From Lachnospiraceae bacterium (GTDB taxonomy: Bacteria; Bacillota; Clostridia; Lachnospirales; Lachnospiraceae), in contig JAAUZS010000117.1 of the NCBI GenBank assembly GCA_014804495.1, positions 1-21,639 on the forward strand: a stretch of 21,639 nt of DNA. The letters run 5' to 3'. Every line of letters starts with the position of its first letter. The stretch's first letter is position 1. A program made the translations under genes and the position numbers. The notes beneath the pieces were generated by a model. That model did not search any database and was not told where the DNA came from. It saw only the letters and a list, made by a program, of their open reading frames with translations. Shown one piece after another: positions 6,895-14,457 of the stretch.

Positions 6895-9056
6895 TAAAAA
6901 GCGCAGAATGGATCTGTTCACCTATTGACATAGGCGAGGTATGCCCCATATTTTCAAAGGATATAAGGGTCAGTCAATCCATTAAAAAGGCGGAATTGAC
7001 TATTAGCGCGACAGGTGTTTATGAAGCGAGAATAAACAACAGGCGTGTCGGTGATTTTATTTTTGCTCCCGGCTTAACAAGCTATAAGTCAAGACTGCAA
7101 TATCAGACCTATGATGTTACAGATATGCTCGAAAAAGAAAGTATTTTAAGCATATATCTTGGCAAAGGCTGGTACAGAGGAAGAATAAGCGCAAATGACA
7201 AGGTAATAAATGAAACAGACGGCGCAGTGATTGCGGAGCTTGTTATAACCTGTAATGACGGAAGTAAGGAGTGTGTTATAACTGACAATTCGTGGAATGT
7301 CAGCACAAGCCGTATCTTATTTTCCGATATTTATGACGGAGAGACCTATGACGCGTCGGCAGAGATAAAAGAACTTGGAAACGCAGTAATAAACAACAAT
7401 ATAGCAAAATCAACGCTTATCCCGCAGGAGGGCGAATTTGTCAAGGAACAGGAAAAAATAAAGCCTGTAAAAATGTTTACGACTCCCAAAGGAGAATGTG
7501 TAATTGATTTCGGACAGAATATCGCAGGATATGTTGCTCTTAATATAATGGCAAATAAGGGAGAAAAAATTGTTATATCCCACGCAGAGGTGCTTGACAG
7601 TGATGGTAATTTCTATAATGAGAATTACAGGTCAGCTAAATCACAACTGGAATATATCTGTTGTAACGGTCATCAGACCTATAAGCCGGTATTCACATAT
7701 TTTGGATTTCGGTATATAAGGCTTGATGAATGTCCGGGCAATATAAACCTTGATAACTTCACAGCGATTGCAGTATATTCTGATATGAAACGCACAGGGT
7801 ATATTGAAACAGGCAGCAAAAAAGTAAACAAATTATATGAAAATACCATATGGTCTCAGAGGGATAATTTTATTGATATACCTACTGACTGCCCTCAAAG
7901 AGATGAGCGTATGGGCTGGCTTGGCGATGCCCAGGTATTTGCTAAGGCTGCAAGTTATAATTATAATACAAAAAAATTTTTTGGAAAATGGCTTGGTGAT
8001 TTGCGCGCGGAACAGCGGGAAAACGGCTCTGTACCTGACACAGTACCGAATTTTTGGCTTTTAAGCCGTTCAAGCACGGCATGGGGCGATGCTGTGACAA
8101 TTATTCCGTGGCGGATGTATCTGATGTATGGCGACAAAAAAGACATTGAAGTCAATTTTGACGCTATGAAGCGATGGGTCGATTTTATGACAAATGACAG
8201 TCTTGACAAGTACTTGTGGACTTGTGTTGATGATTCGGAGAAAATGTGGCGTAAGCATTACGGCGACTGGCTCGCGCTTGATGCGCCAATGGGAAGCTAT
8301 CGCGGCATCACTTCAGATGGCTTTATTGCAAGCGCGTTTTATGCATACTCTACGGAAATACTGATAAAAGCGGGAAAAGTGATCGGAAGGGATATGTCGG
8401 AATATGAGGAACTGCATAGGAATATTGTATCCACCTTTAAAAAGACATTCACTGAGTATTTCACACAGACAGAATGCGTGCTAGCGCTTTATTTTAATCT
8501 TACAGATCATAGGGCGGAAACCGCAAAACAACTTAATGATATGATAGTATCAAACGGAAATAAGCTCAAGACAGGTTTTGTCGGAACGCCGTATCTGTTG
8601 TATGCGCTAAGTGAAAACGGATATGCGGAAACCGCGTACAGCCTGCTTTTGCAGGAAGAATATCCGTCGTGGCTGTATGAGGTTAATCACGGCGCAACTA
8701 CTATATGGGAGCATTGGGACGGAATAAGAGATGACGGATCATTTTGGAGTGCTGATATGAATTCGTATAATCATTATGCATATGGATCGGTTGTTGATTG
8801 GCTATATTCCGTTGCAGCCGGAATACAGTGTGTGGAGGAAAAGGCAGGTTTTAAAGAGGTTGTTATTGCGCCTGTTCCCGATAAACGGCTTGGAAGTATA
8901 AATGCGTCGTTTGATACCGCATACGGAACAATAAAATCCGCGTGGCATTATGAGGGCGATAAGGTATTCTATGAAATTACAACACCCGTAAAGGCTGCGA
9001 TCATAATAGACGGTGAAAAACAGTCTGTGGAAAGCGGCTCGTATATTTTTAGATAA
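6891..9056 (+). CDS. GH78 alpha-L-rhamnosidase
   Basis: This 721-residue enzyme removes terminal alpha-L-rhamnose from plant or bacterial glycans or glycosides. The N-terminal beta-sandwich domains are seen in SAEWICSP...FSKDIRV, ATGVYEARINNRRVGD and LGKGWYRGRI, and a second such domain carries DFGQNIAGYV (206-214). The (alpha/alpha)6 catalytic domain starts near 330 with DCPQRDERMGWLGD (333-346). E339 is the likely general acid, D346 is conserved, and E607 in WEHWDG is the likely base, by analogy with Bacillus RhaB. A C-terminal beta domain follows (about 650-721). There is no signal peptide. The ATGA overlap with the GH27-rhodanese gene implies co-translation, so the two enzymes probably act on the same galactose- and rhamnose-containing compound inside the cell. 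No transporter or regulator for them lies in the window. Confidence 0.93.
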   Translation: MIKSAEWICSPIDIGEVCPIFSKDIRVSQSIKKAELTISATGVYEARINNRRVGDFIFAPGLTSYKSRLQYQTYDVTDMLEKESILSIYLGKGWYRGRISANDKVINETDGAVIAELVITCNDGSKECVITDNSWNVSTSRILFSDIYDGETYDASAEIKELGNAVINNNIAKSTLIPQEGEFVKEQEKIKPVKMFTTPKGECVIDFGQNIAGYVALNIMANKGEKIVISHAEVLDSDGNFYNENYRSAKSQLEYICCNGHQTYKPVFTYFGFRYIRLDECPGNINLDNFTAIAVYSDMKRTGYIETGSKKVNKLYENTIWSQRDNFIDIPTDCPQRDERMGWLGDAQVFAKAASYNYNTKKFFGKWLGDLRAEQRENGSVPDTVPNFWLLSRSSTAWGDAVTIIPWRMYLMYGDKKDIEVNFDAMKRWVDFMTNDSLDKYLWTCVDDSEKMWRKHYGDWLALDAPMGSYRGITSDGFIASAFYAYSTEILIKAGKVIGRDMSEYEELHRNIVSTFKKTFTEYFTQTECVLALYFNLTDHRAETAKQLNDMIVSNGNKLKTGFVGTPYLLYALSENGYAETAYSLLLQEEYPSWLYEVNHGATTIWEHWDGIRDDGSFWSADMNSYNHYAYGSVVDWLYSVAAGIQCVEEKAGFKEVVIAPVPDKRLGSINASFDTAYGTIKSAWHYEGDKVFYEITTPVKAAIIIDGEKQSVESGSYIFR

Positions 9057-9070
9057 ATATCATTATTTTA

Positions 9071-9202
9071 GTTCATAAAGAATACATCGGAAACAAATCT
9101 GCTACGCACTCCATAGAAAATGTAGTTGTAGGGAAAATCACCAAGTTTGTTTCTGGATATGAAAGAGATTTTATTAAAATTGGTTATGTCAAGCGACACT
9201 AA
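9071..9202 (+). pseudogene. Short open fragment, possible gene remnant
   Basis: The 304-base gap after the rhamnosidase contains a 43-codon open stretch (VHKEYIGNKSATHSIENV... to YVKRH, stop at 9200-9202) that reads like protein but has no start codon or ribosome binding site. The frame is also open back into the end of the rhamnosidase gene. I do not recognise it. A weak hairpin CAGAGA/TCCCTG followed by TTTTTTTT near 9249-9279 may end transcription. Nothing else is clear in the gap. Confidence 0.3.
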
Positions 9203-9360
9203 AAAGCGCAATATTGCACCATACTACTGAAAATAACAGCTAAGAAGGCAGAGATTCGAGAGAGTCCCTGTTTTTTTTATGCGGAAAATTAAATTCATCA
9301 CTTGACAATGTTGCATAGAATTTATGAGCTCCGATGAGATGATCCGAAACGACCCTTCCG

Positions 9361-10062
9361 ATGTTTATTCCGTTATCAAATCTTCGGAAATCAGGGATTT
9401 TTAAAAAAACATATCAGGCTGAATGTGTTGAAACCTGTTTTGAAGGATGCCGCATAAAAGAGAACCGGTATCTTGACGGAGCATTTGATACGATGGAAGA
9501 ATTGCTTTGTAAAGCAGAGTCATATATGTCTGTGGGGAAAGCTGCTAAAGAACGGGTGATAGGAGAATTACCGTGCAAAACAAAGTCAGGTCTTAAAAAT
9601 ATGGAAATGCAGTTATATGGATATATTACATTGCTGCAAATTCTACGGTCAGGAAAAAGTAAAAATCTGTTTGATTTTAACATATTTTGGATAGATGGCT
9701 GCTGGCAGGTTAAAGATATCTGGATGGATGATAAAGATATGCTAAGCTGCGGTATTTCAAAAAGAGCCATAAATCAATTATCAGATCGGTGTCTGGAGCA
9801 TTTTCCACTGCCTTTTGAAGACAAGAGCAGGTTGAAATTGCAGATGCCGTTTATGGAAGAAGCATTTTACGGGATTTTAAATAGTGGATGCGGTTATCCC
9901 GGTGAATGGCATCATTACCTATGGGATGAAAATGTAATGGCATCATCCGTAAATGTAAGAGGATTATATACAAGAGAAAATATGAACAGCTGTGTCAGCC
10001 TGTCTTGTATGGAACTTAGCAATAGTATTTACAGTACATTAGACTGGCTGGAACAGGCATAG
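9361..10062 (+). CDS. Unrecognised protein, 233 residues; N-terminus probably altered by a frameshift
   Basis: I do not recognise this product. It is soluble, cysteine-rich in the first 30 residues, and has no membrane segment. The ATG at 9361 has no Shine-Dalgarno site. A second frame from ATG 9324 (MSSDEMIRNDPSDVYSVIK...SEIRDF) stops at 9402-9404, just where this frame reads ATT TTT AAA AAA. Removing one T from the T5 run at 9398-9402 would join them as ...SEIRDF-KKTYQAECVETC.... The upstream peptide resembles the start of a hypothetical family I recall from Lachnospiraceae accessory regions. The authentic gene may therefore run 9324-10062 with a one-base insertion, or a sequencing error. 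It is followed 18 bases later by another frameshifted gene. An accessory or immunity-type role is only a guess. Confidence 0.6.
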   Translation: MFIPLSNLRKSGIFKKTYQAECVETCFEGCRIKENRYLDGAFDTMEELLCKAESYMSVGKAAKERVIGELPCKTKSGLKNMEMQLYGYITLLQILRSGKSKNLFDFNIFWIDGCWQVKDIWMDDKDMLSCGISKRAINQLSDRCLEHFPLPFEDKSRLKLQMPFMEEAFYGILNSGCGYPGEWHHYLWDENVMASSVNVRGLYTRENMNSCVSLSCMELSNSIYSTLDWLEQA

Positions 10063-10080
10063 CGCGAAGGGGAGGTTTTG

Positions 10081-10775
10081 ATGATAGATTTAAGCAGATG
10101 GATTTATTCAAAGAATAGTGCGGAATGGCTTGCCAAAAATGCTACACTTAATCCGGAAGAACAAATTGACTGTATCTGTGCAGCACCACATAGAACGCTG
10201 GAAGAAAAGCTTGAAGGATTGCAAGAGCTGAAATCCCAATATGATGGAGAGGTCATTTATGTTCAAAACACTTATAATGCTGATAGATGCGATATGTTTC
10301 CGGAAATTGACATGGGATATTTTGACGCTGTTAAAGTTCCCTATCCTTCCGGAACCATTGTTTCAATCCCGGAAAATCCATTTTTACCGTCATTGAAGGG
10401 AGTTCTTGTAAATACGACAGAACCGGACGAAAAAACTTCTTGGATGACCCCTATAATCAATGGCTGATTTATCCAACATCGGAGCATAGAAGTCAAACAC
10501 ATGGAATCGGATTTGTCAATTTAGGATATGATTATATGCCTTTTGAGAATAGTCCGGATTTTATTTTTCCCTATAAACAGTTGATTGATGTTTATAAGGG
10601 TAACTTAAAAGAAAATGAAGTATGGATGTCAGAATTTAGTGCATTGATTAAAGCAGATAAGAATTGTATCAGAAATATATTGCACGACCGTGAGCCGAAA
10701 AACGGTGGATACATATCCATTGATGAGGAGCGTCTTAAATATGTACAAGAAAGAAGGAAAATATGGAAACAATAG
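10081..10775 (+). pseudogene. Unrecognised gene split by an apparent one-base deletion
   Basis: The gene starts well (GGGGAGG, then ATG at 10081) and reads MIDLSRWIYSKNSAEWLAKN... to a stop at 10465-10467. From about 10431 a second frame continues as KNFLDDPYNQWLIYPTSEHR... to 10775. Adding one A to the A6 run at 10430-10435 fuses both into one protein of about 232 residues (...TTEPDE-KNFLDDPYNQW...). Translated as shown, the first part ends after 128 residues, and the second part (about 112 residues) lacks a ribosome binding site. I do not recognise the family. A genuine pseudogene and a homopolymer sequencing error are both possible. The preceding gene shows the same kind of defect. Confidence 0.6.
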
Positions 10776-11161
10776 GCATGCTTATAAAAATAATAATCTT
10801 GCTGCTCTTTATAGCAGCAGGTCTGGGTTTTATGATATTTCCAATTTTGTTTGAGACCGATATAAAAAATAAAACCGGAAAAGGATTTTTGAACCGATGG
10901 ATGACGGGAATTGAATTTATTTGTCTCATAGGATGTTTTGAGCCGTCATCTGACAGCTTTTATGGGAATTTGGGGTGCATGTTTTTATCAATGGCAGTAT
11001 CTGCCATGATTGCGTGGAAAAAAGCAAAAAAACTTCATTTAGAAAACATAATGGCTCTTGGAGCTGTTTTTGCACAGATTCTTTCACCAGTCAGTCTGTT
11101 GTTTATTGTCATCATAATCGGTAGATTTTTCAGTAAGTTGAAAAAAGGTGGAAAGAGTTGA
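10763..11161 (+). CDS. Small integral membrane protein of unknown function
   Basis: This 132-residue protein has hydrophobic segments at about 5-28 (IGMLIKIIILLLFIAAGLGFMIF), 50-60 (weak), 68-84 (GNLGCMFLSMAVSAMIAW) and 95-120 (IMALGAVFAQILSPVSLLFIVIIIG), and a lysine-rich C-terminus that should be cytoplasmic. The start overlaps the end of the preceding broken gene by 13 bases and follows AAGGA closely, which suggests translational coupling and one transcription unit. No family is recognised. A small membrane protein after two accessory genes could be an immunity protein, but nothing in the sequence proves this. Confidence 0.65.
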   Translation: METIGMLIKIIILLLFIAAGLGFMIFPILFETDIKNKTGKGFLNRWMTGIEFICLIGCFEPSSDSFYGNLGCMFLSMAVSAMIAWKKAKKLHLENIMALGAVFAQILSPVSLLFIVIIIGRFFSKLKKGGKS

Positions 11162-11275
11162 ACCTCACGCGATGGGAATTCTTAACAAAGCAATAATAGA
11201 CTCTTTCTTTCTTACTTTTTTTGTGTTATGATATTATTGTTTAGGGGAAACACGGATAGAAAGTAGCTGAGATAA

Positions 11276-11944
11276 ATGAAATATAAGAAAATTAATGAAG
11301 CGACAGTTCAATGTATCATTTCTGAAGAAGACATGGAAGAATATGGTTTGACTCTTGCAGACATCTTTGAGCGTAATGAAAAAGGCGAAGGCTTTTTACG
11401 TGATGTGGTTGAAAGAGCGCATGAAGAGGTTGGTTACAGGCTTAGAGGCGATAATATTGCAATGCAGATTACGCCGATTCGCGATGAGGGGCTTGTAATC
11501 ACTTTTTCTGATGCAAGTATGGCAGGCTTCCATAATATGTTAGAGCACCTTAAGGAAGTGCTGGCGGGATTCAGTCAGGAGAATATGCAGGAAGCAGCCA
11601 AGGCGTTGGCGAATAGAGAGACTAAGCCGCAAAGTATTGTGGAGGAGAATTGTCGTGTATTTGTATTCTCTTCCATGAATAACATATTACGATATTGCTC
11701 ATCAATTCCGACGGAATGGACGGTCAGAAGTAATTTGTACAAACTGGAAAATTCTTATTATCTCGTGGTAGAGAAAATGCGGCTCTCCAGAAATAATTTT
11801 AATAGAATCAGTGTGCATGCTGTTGAATTTTCCAATATAATTATTCCCACGCAGGAAACGCTGATGTATTTGGAGGAGCATGGTGAGTGCCTGATTAGAA
11901 ATAAGGCGGTCAGCCGCTTACGAAAACTGTGTTTATCACATTAG
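11276..11944 (+). CDS. mecA: MecA-type adaptor protein
   Basis: This 222-residue protein matches the MecA/NpaA adaptor family in length and layout. The N-terminal domain binds substrate (KINEATVQCIISEEDMEEYGLTLADIFE...GFLRDVVERAHEEVGY, then DNIAMQITPIRDEGLVITFS). After a linker (about 95-125) the C-terminal domain (about 126-222) should contact the Clp ATPase ClpC: CRVFVFSSMNNILRYCSSI...NLYKLENSYYLVV. MecA delivers proteins to ClpCP for degradation. In Bacillus it controls the competence factor ComK, but the substrate here is unknown. TATGAT at 11227-11232 is a possible -10 box with a poor -35. The gene is followed after 41 bases by the helicase gene. The Shine-Dalgarno site is weak. Confidence 0.85.
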   Translation: MKYKKINEATVQCIISEEDMEEYGLTLADIFERNEKGEGFLRDVVERAHEEVGYRLRGDNIAMQITPIRDEGLVITFSDASMAGFHNMLEHLKEVLAGFSQENMQEAAKALANRETKPQSIVEENCRVFVFSSMNNILRYCSSIPTEWTVRSNLYKLENSYYLVVEKMRLSRNNFNRISVHAVEFSNIIIPTQETLMYLEEHGECLIRNKAVSRLRKLCLSH

Positions 11945-11985
11945 GGCGGTACTGACAGATAAGCGGAGAGGTAAACAGTACATAT

Positions 11986-13572
11986 ATGGCAGATTTTAAA
12001 AAGAAAAAAGACGTTGAATGGAAACAGAGAAATGAGGAGCGGAACGCAGAAAATCAACATAGCGATAACGCAGTAACGATGAAGTATCGTGATTCGGGAA
12101 TTGATGAAAGAATTATCCGCGCAGTTGAGGAAATGGGATTTGAAAATATGACGCCGATTCAGGAACAGGCGATTCCGTTATTTTCATCCGGAAAAGACGT
12201 AATAGGACAGGCGCAGACAGGAACCGGTAAGACTGCGGCATTCGGTATTCCCATTCTTCAAAAGATAAGCCCTGACAACAGAAATCTTCAGGCGATTATT
12301 TTATGTCCTACCAGAGAGCTTGCGATGCAGGCTGCGGATGAGCTCCGCAAGTTTTCCAAATATATGAATGGTATCAAGGTGCTTCCGGTTTACGGAGGAC
12401 AGGATATCGGCAGACAGATTAGAAATCTGAAAGGCGTGCAGATTGTTGTAGGTACGCCGGGACGTGTTATGGACCATATGCGCCGGCACACCCTTAAATT
12501 GGACAAGGTGCATACGGTTGTGCTGGATGAAGCCGATGAAATGCTTAACATGGGATTCCGTGAGGATATCGAGACAATTTTGAAAGAAGTGCCAGATGAG
12601 CGTCAGACAGGATTGTTTTCTGCGACGATGCCGAAGCCTATTCTGGATATCACGAAGATGTATCAGAAAGATGCGGTTTTCCTCAAAATGACGCCTAAGG
12701 AAATTACGATACCGCTCATCAAGCAGGCATATTATCAGGTGCCTTATAAACAAAAAACCGAAGTAATCTGCCGACTGCTGGATTATTATGATCCCGGTCG
12801 AAGCCTGATTTTCTGTAATACAAAACGGATGGTTGATGAATTGACGGAGGTTTTAAAAGGCAGAGGATATGCAGCGGAAGGTTTGCATGGCGACCTTTCA
12901 CAGAATCAGCGGGATACCGTGATGAATCTTTTTAAGAACGGACATGCAGCAATCCTGATTGCAACGGATGTCGCTGCGAGAGGAATAGATATCGATAATG
13001 TGGAAGCTGTTTTTAACTATGATGTGCCGGAGGATATCGAGTACTATGTGCATCGTATCGGAAGAACGGGACGAGCGGGCAAAACAGGACGCTCTTTTAC
13101 ATTGGTAACAGGCAGAGAAATTTATAAAATTCGTGATATCGAGCGTATATGCAATACAAGGATTAAAGAAAGAAGGATACCTTCTGCTGCGGACATAATG
13201 GAGAGAAAAGGCGATAAGATTCTGCGGGAAGCGGAAGAGGTTATCGTTAGTCAGGACTTAAGCAGGGCGATACGTCTGTTGGAAGAAAAGAGTACTTTGG
13301 GCGAATATAGTGTAATGCAATATGCGGCAGCCTTTATGAAGATGAAGATGGGCGACGATATTGAGGATATTAAGCAGGATGGTCTCTTTTCTGAATTTAT
13401 GCCCGGAAAAAAGAAAAGACGTGGTGATGATAAAAACCATAAAAGTGATAAAAACCGGAACGACAGCAGACCATACAAGAGCAGAACCGGCAGGTCGCAT
13501 GACAGAAGAGAAGCAAATAATAATAACAGATATGCGGCTCTTCGCATCAGAACCAAGAAAAAGTCAAAATAA
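11986..13572 (+). CDS. DEAD-box ATP-dependent RNA helicase (CshA/DeaD type)
   Basis: This 528-residue cytoplasmic RNA helicase unwinds short RNA duplexes in ribosome assembly and mRNA turnover. All family motifs are present in order: F52 with the Q motif TPIQEQ (56-61), AQTGTGKT (76-83), PTRELA (108-113), GTPGR (156-160), DEAD (181-184), SAT (212-214), LIFCNT (274-279), ATDVAARGID (326-335) and HRIGRTGR (356-363). After the two RecA domains comes a short helical segment (about 400-470) and a basic, arginine/lysine-rich low-complexity tail (about 474-528), as in CshA-like cold-shock helicases. The GGAGAGG site lies 14 bases before the ATG, longer than usual. The gene lies 41 bases after mecA and ends at a convergent terminator. 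CshA, CshB and DbpA cannot be told apart from this alone. Confidence 0.95.
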   Translation: MADFKKKKDVEWKQRNEERNAENQHSDNAVTMKYRDSGIDERIIRAVEEMGFENMTPIQEQAIPLFSSGKDVIGQAQTGTGKTAAFGIPILQKISPDNRNLQAIILCPTRELAMQAADELRKFSKYMNGIKVLPVYGGQDIGRQIRNLKGVQIVVGTPGRVMDHMRRHTLKLDKVHTVVLDEADEMLNMGFREDIETILKEVPDERQTGLFSATMPKPILDITKMYQKDAVFLKMTPKEITIPLIKQAYYQVPYKQKTEVICRLLDYYDPGRSLIFCNTKRMVDELTEVLKGRGYAAEGLHGDLSQNQRDTVMNLFKNGHAAILIATDVAARGIDIDNVEAVFNYDVPEDIEYYVHRIGRTGRAGKTGRSFTLVTGREIYKIRDIERICNTRIKERRIPSAADIMERKGDKILREAEEVIVSQDLSRAIRLLEEKSTLGEYSVMQYAAAFMKMKMGDDIEDIKQDGLFSEFMPGKKKRRGDDKNHKSDKNRNDSRPYKSRTGRSHDRREANNNNRYAALRIRTKKKSK

Positions 13573-13589
13573 AATATAAGATCATAATG

Positions 13590-13621
13590 AAATGAGCCGG
13601 TATCAAAGTACCAGCTCATTT
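13590..13621. terminator. Bidirectional terminator between the convergent helicase and metallopeptidase genes
   Basis: AAATGAGC-c-GGTA (13590-13602) pairs with TACC-a-GCTCATTT (13609-13621) across the 6-base loop TCAAAG, with one mismatch. The right arm and loop encode the last residues (NELVL) and stop of the minus-strand gene, so a coding end doubles as terminator. Confidence 0.75.
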
Positions 13622-14199
13622 CCATGTTCTTTCAGCCATTTTCTTGCATTACGATAATCGGGATAGACTGACTCTACTGCTTTCCAGAAGTCGGCGGAGT
13701 GATTCATATGTTTTAGATGGCAGAGCTCATGTACTACTACATAATCCAGAATGGCAGGAGGCGCGAGCATCAGACGCCAGTTAAAGGAAAGAGTTCCTTT
13801 GCTGCTGCAGCTTCCCCACCTTGTTTTCTGGCCTCGTATAGTGATGCGGTTATAGGTGCCTCCGGTCATGTCGCTGTAATAGGCGACGCGCTTTGGAATA
13901 TATGAGCGTGCCGCTTCTATATAACGCTTTTCAAGAGCGGTTCTTTGTGTATCCGTTAAATCGGAATGCGGTCTGTTATTTTTCTTTTCCAGAATCTGCA
14001 GATAATGTGTAATGATCCAATGGCTTTTTTCATCGGCCATTTTCATAATATCCTTACTACTTGTACGCAGAGGTACACGAAAGATAATATTACCCTCTCC
14101 GTCTATAGAGATGGAATAGGTTTTCCGTTTGCTTTTAATAATAGTATACGGCAGCGTATAACTTACGCCTTCGTATAAAATAGAAATTGTTTGAGCCAT
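13603..14199 (-). CDS. YgjP-like (DUF45, M48-related) zinc metallopeptidase
   Basis: The 198-residue product matches the YgjP/DUF45 family of small cytoplasmic metal-dependent peptidases. An N-terminal beta-rich part (SILYEGVSYTLPYTIIKSKRK...) is followed by RGQKTRWGSCSSKGTLSFNWRL (122-142), the family signature, and by VVVHELCHLKHMNHS with H157, E158 and H161 plus the likely third ligand H167. The ATG at 14199 is chosen because AAAGGA lies about 9 bases upstream; the TTG at 14208 has poorer support. The gene is convergent with the helicase and divergent from gpmI. Its leader contains the long hairpin element at 14232-14309. The cellular substrate is unknown. Confidence 0.9.
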   Translation of the reverse strand: MAQTISILYEGVSYTLPYTIIKSKRKTYSISIDGEGNIIFRVPLRTSSKDIMKMADEKSHWIITHYLQILEKKNNRPHSDLTDTQRTALEKRYIEAARSYIPKRVAYYSDMTGGTYNRITIRGQKTRWGSCSSKGTLSFNWRLMLAPPAILDYVVVHELCHLKHMNHSADFWKAVESVYPDYRNARKWLKEHGNELVL

Positions 14200-14231
14200 A
14201 TAAAGCAATCCTTTCTCTGTTCCAATATCCA

Positions 14232-14309
14232 GAACTTAATCAGAATAAACAAAATAAGGTGCGATTTCGCTTGCGGTGAGCAGCGTTTTTGTTTATTCTG
14301 ATTAAGTTC
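14232..14309 (+). repeat. Long intergenic hairpin element A (short member of a three-copy family)
   Basis: A 23-bp perfect stem (14232-14254 with 14287-14309) encloses a 32-base core. The core contains AGGT (14257), TTTCGCT (14265-14271) and GCAGCG (14280-14285). These are in the same order, and the first two have the same 4-base spacing, as in element B at 17462. The internal GC hairpin of the other copies is missing. On the minus strand the element lies in the predicted leader of the YgjP-like gene. There is no U-tract after either arm. Confidence 0.75.
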
Positions 14310-14360
14310 GTGACCTGCGATAACAGTTTCGAAATTGGTTATATATAACTTAGATATATT

Positions 14361-14389
14361 GGTATATTTTAACACAATTCATTTGTAAA
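14361..14389 (-). promoter_or_regulatory. Promoter candidate for the YgjP-like gene
   Basis: Read on the minus strand, TTTACA (14389-14384), a 17-base spacer and TATACC (14366-14361) form a promoter. Its -35 overlaps the -35 of the gpmI promoter candidate. A transcript would carry element A in a leader of roughly 150 bases. Confidence 0.5.
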
Positions 14390-14411
14390 TCAATACCAGA
14401 TGTGATAGTAT
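14383..14411 (+). promoter_or_regulatory. Promoter candidate for gpmI
   Basis: TTGTAA (14383-14388), a 17-base spacer and TAGTAT (14406-14411), each hexamer matching four of six consensus bases. It lies about 47 bases upstream of the gpmI ATG. Confidence 0.4.
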
Positions 14412-14457
14412 GATTGATAGATGTATTTTTTTATATGTGAAGAAAAGGAGAAAAGAA

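Noticed and set aside
12301..12753. 150-codon open frame on the minus strand inside the helicase gene
   Set aside because: It lies fully antisense to conserved helicase motifs, with no ribosome binding site or recognisable domain.
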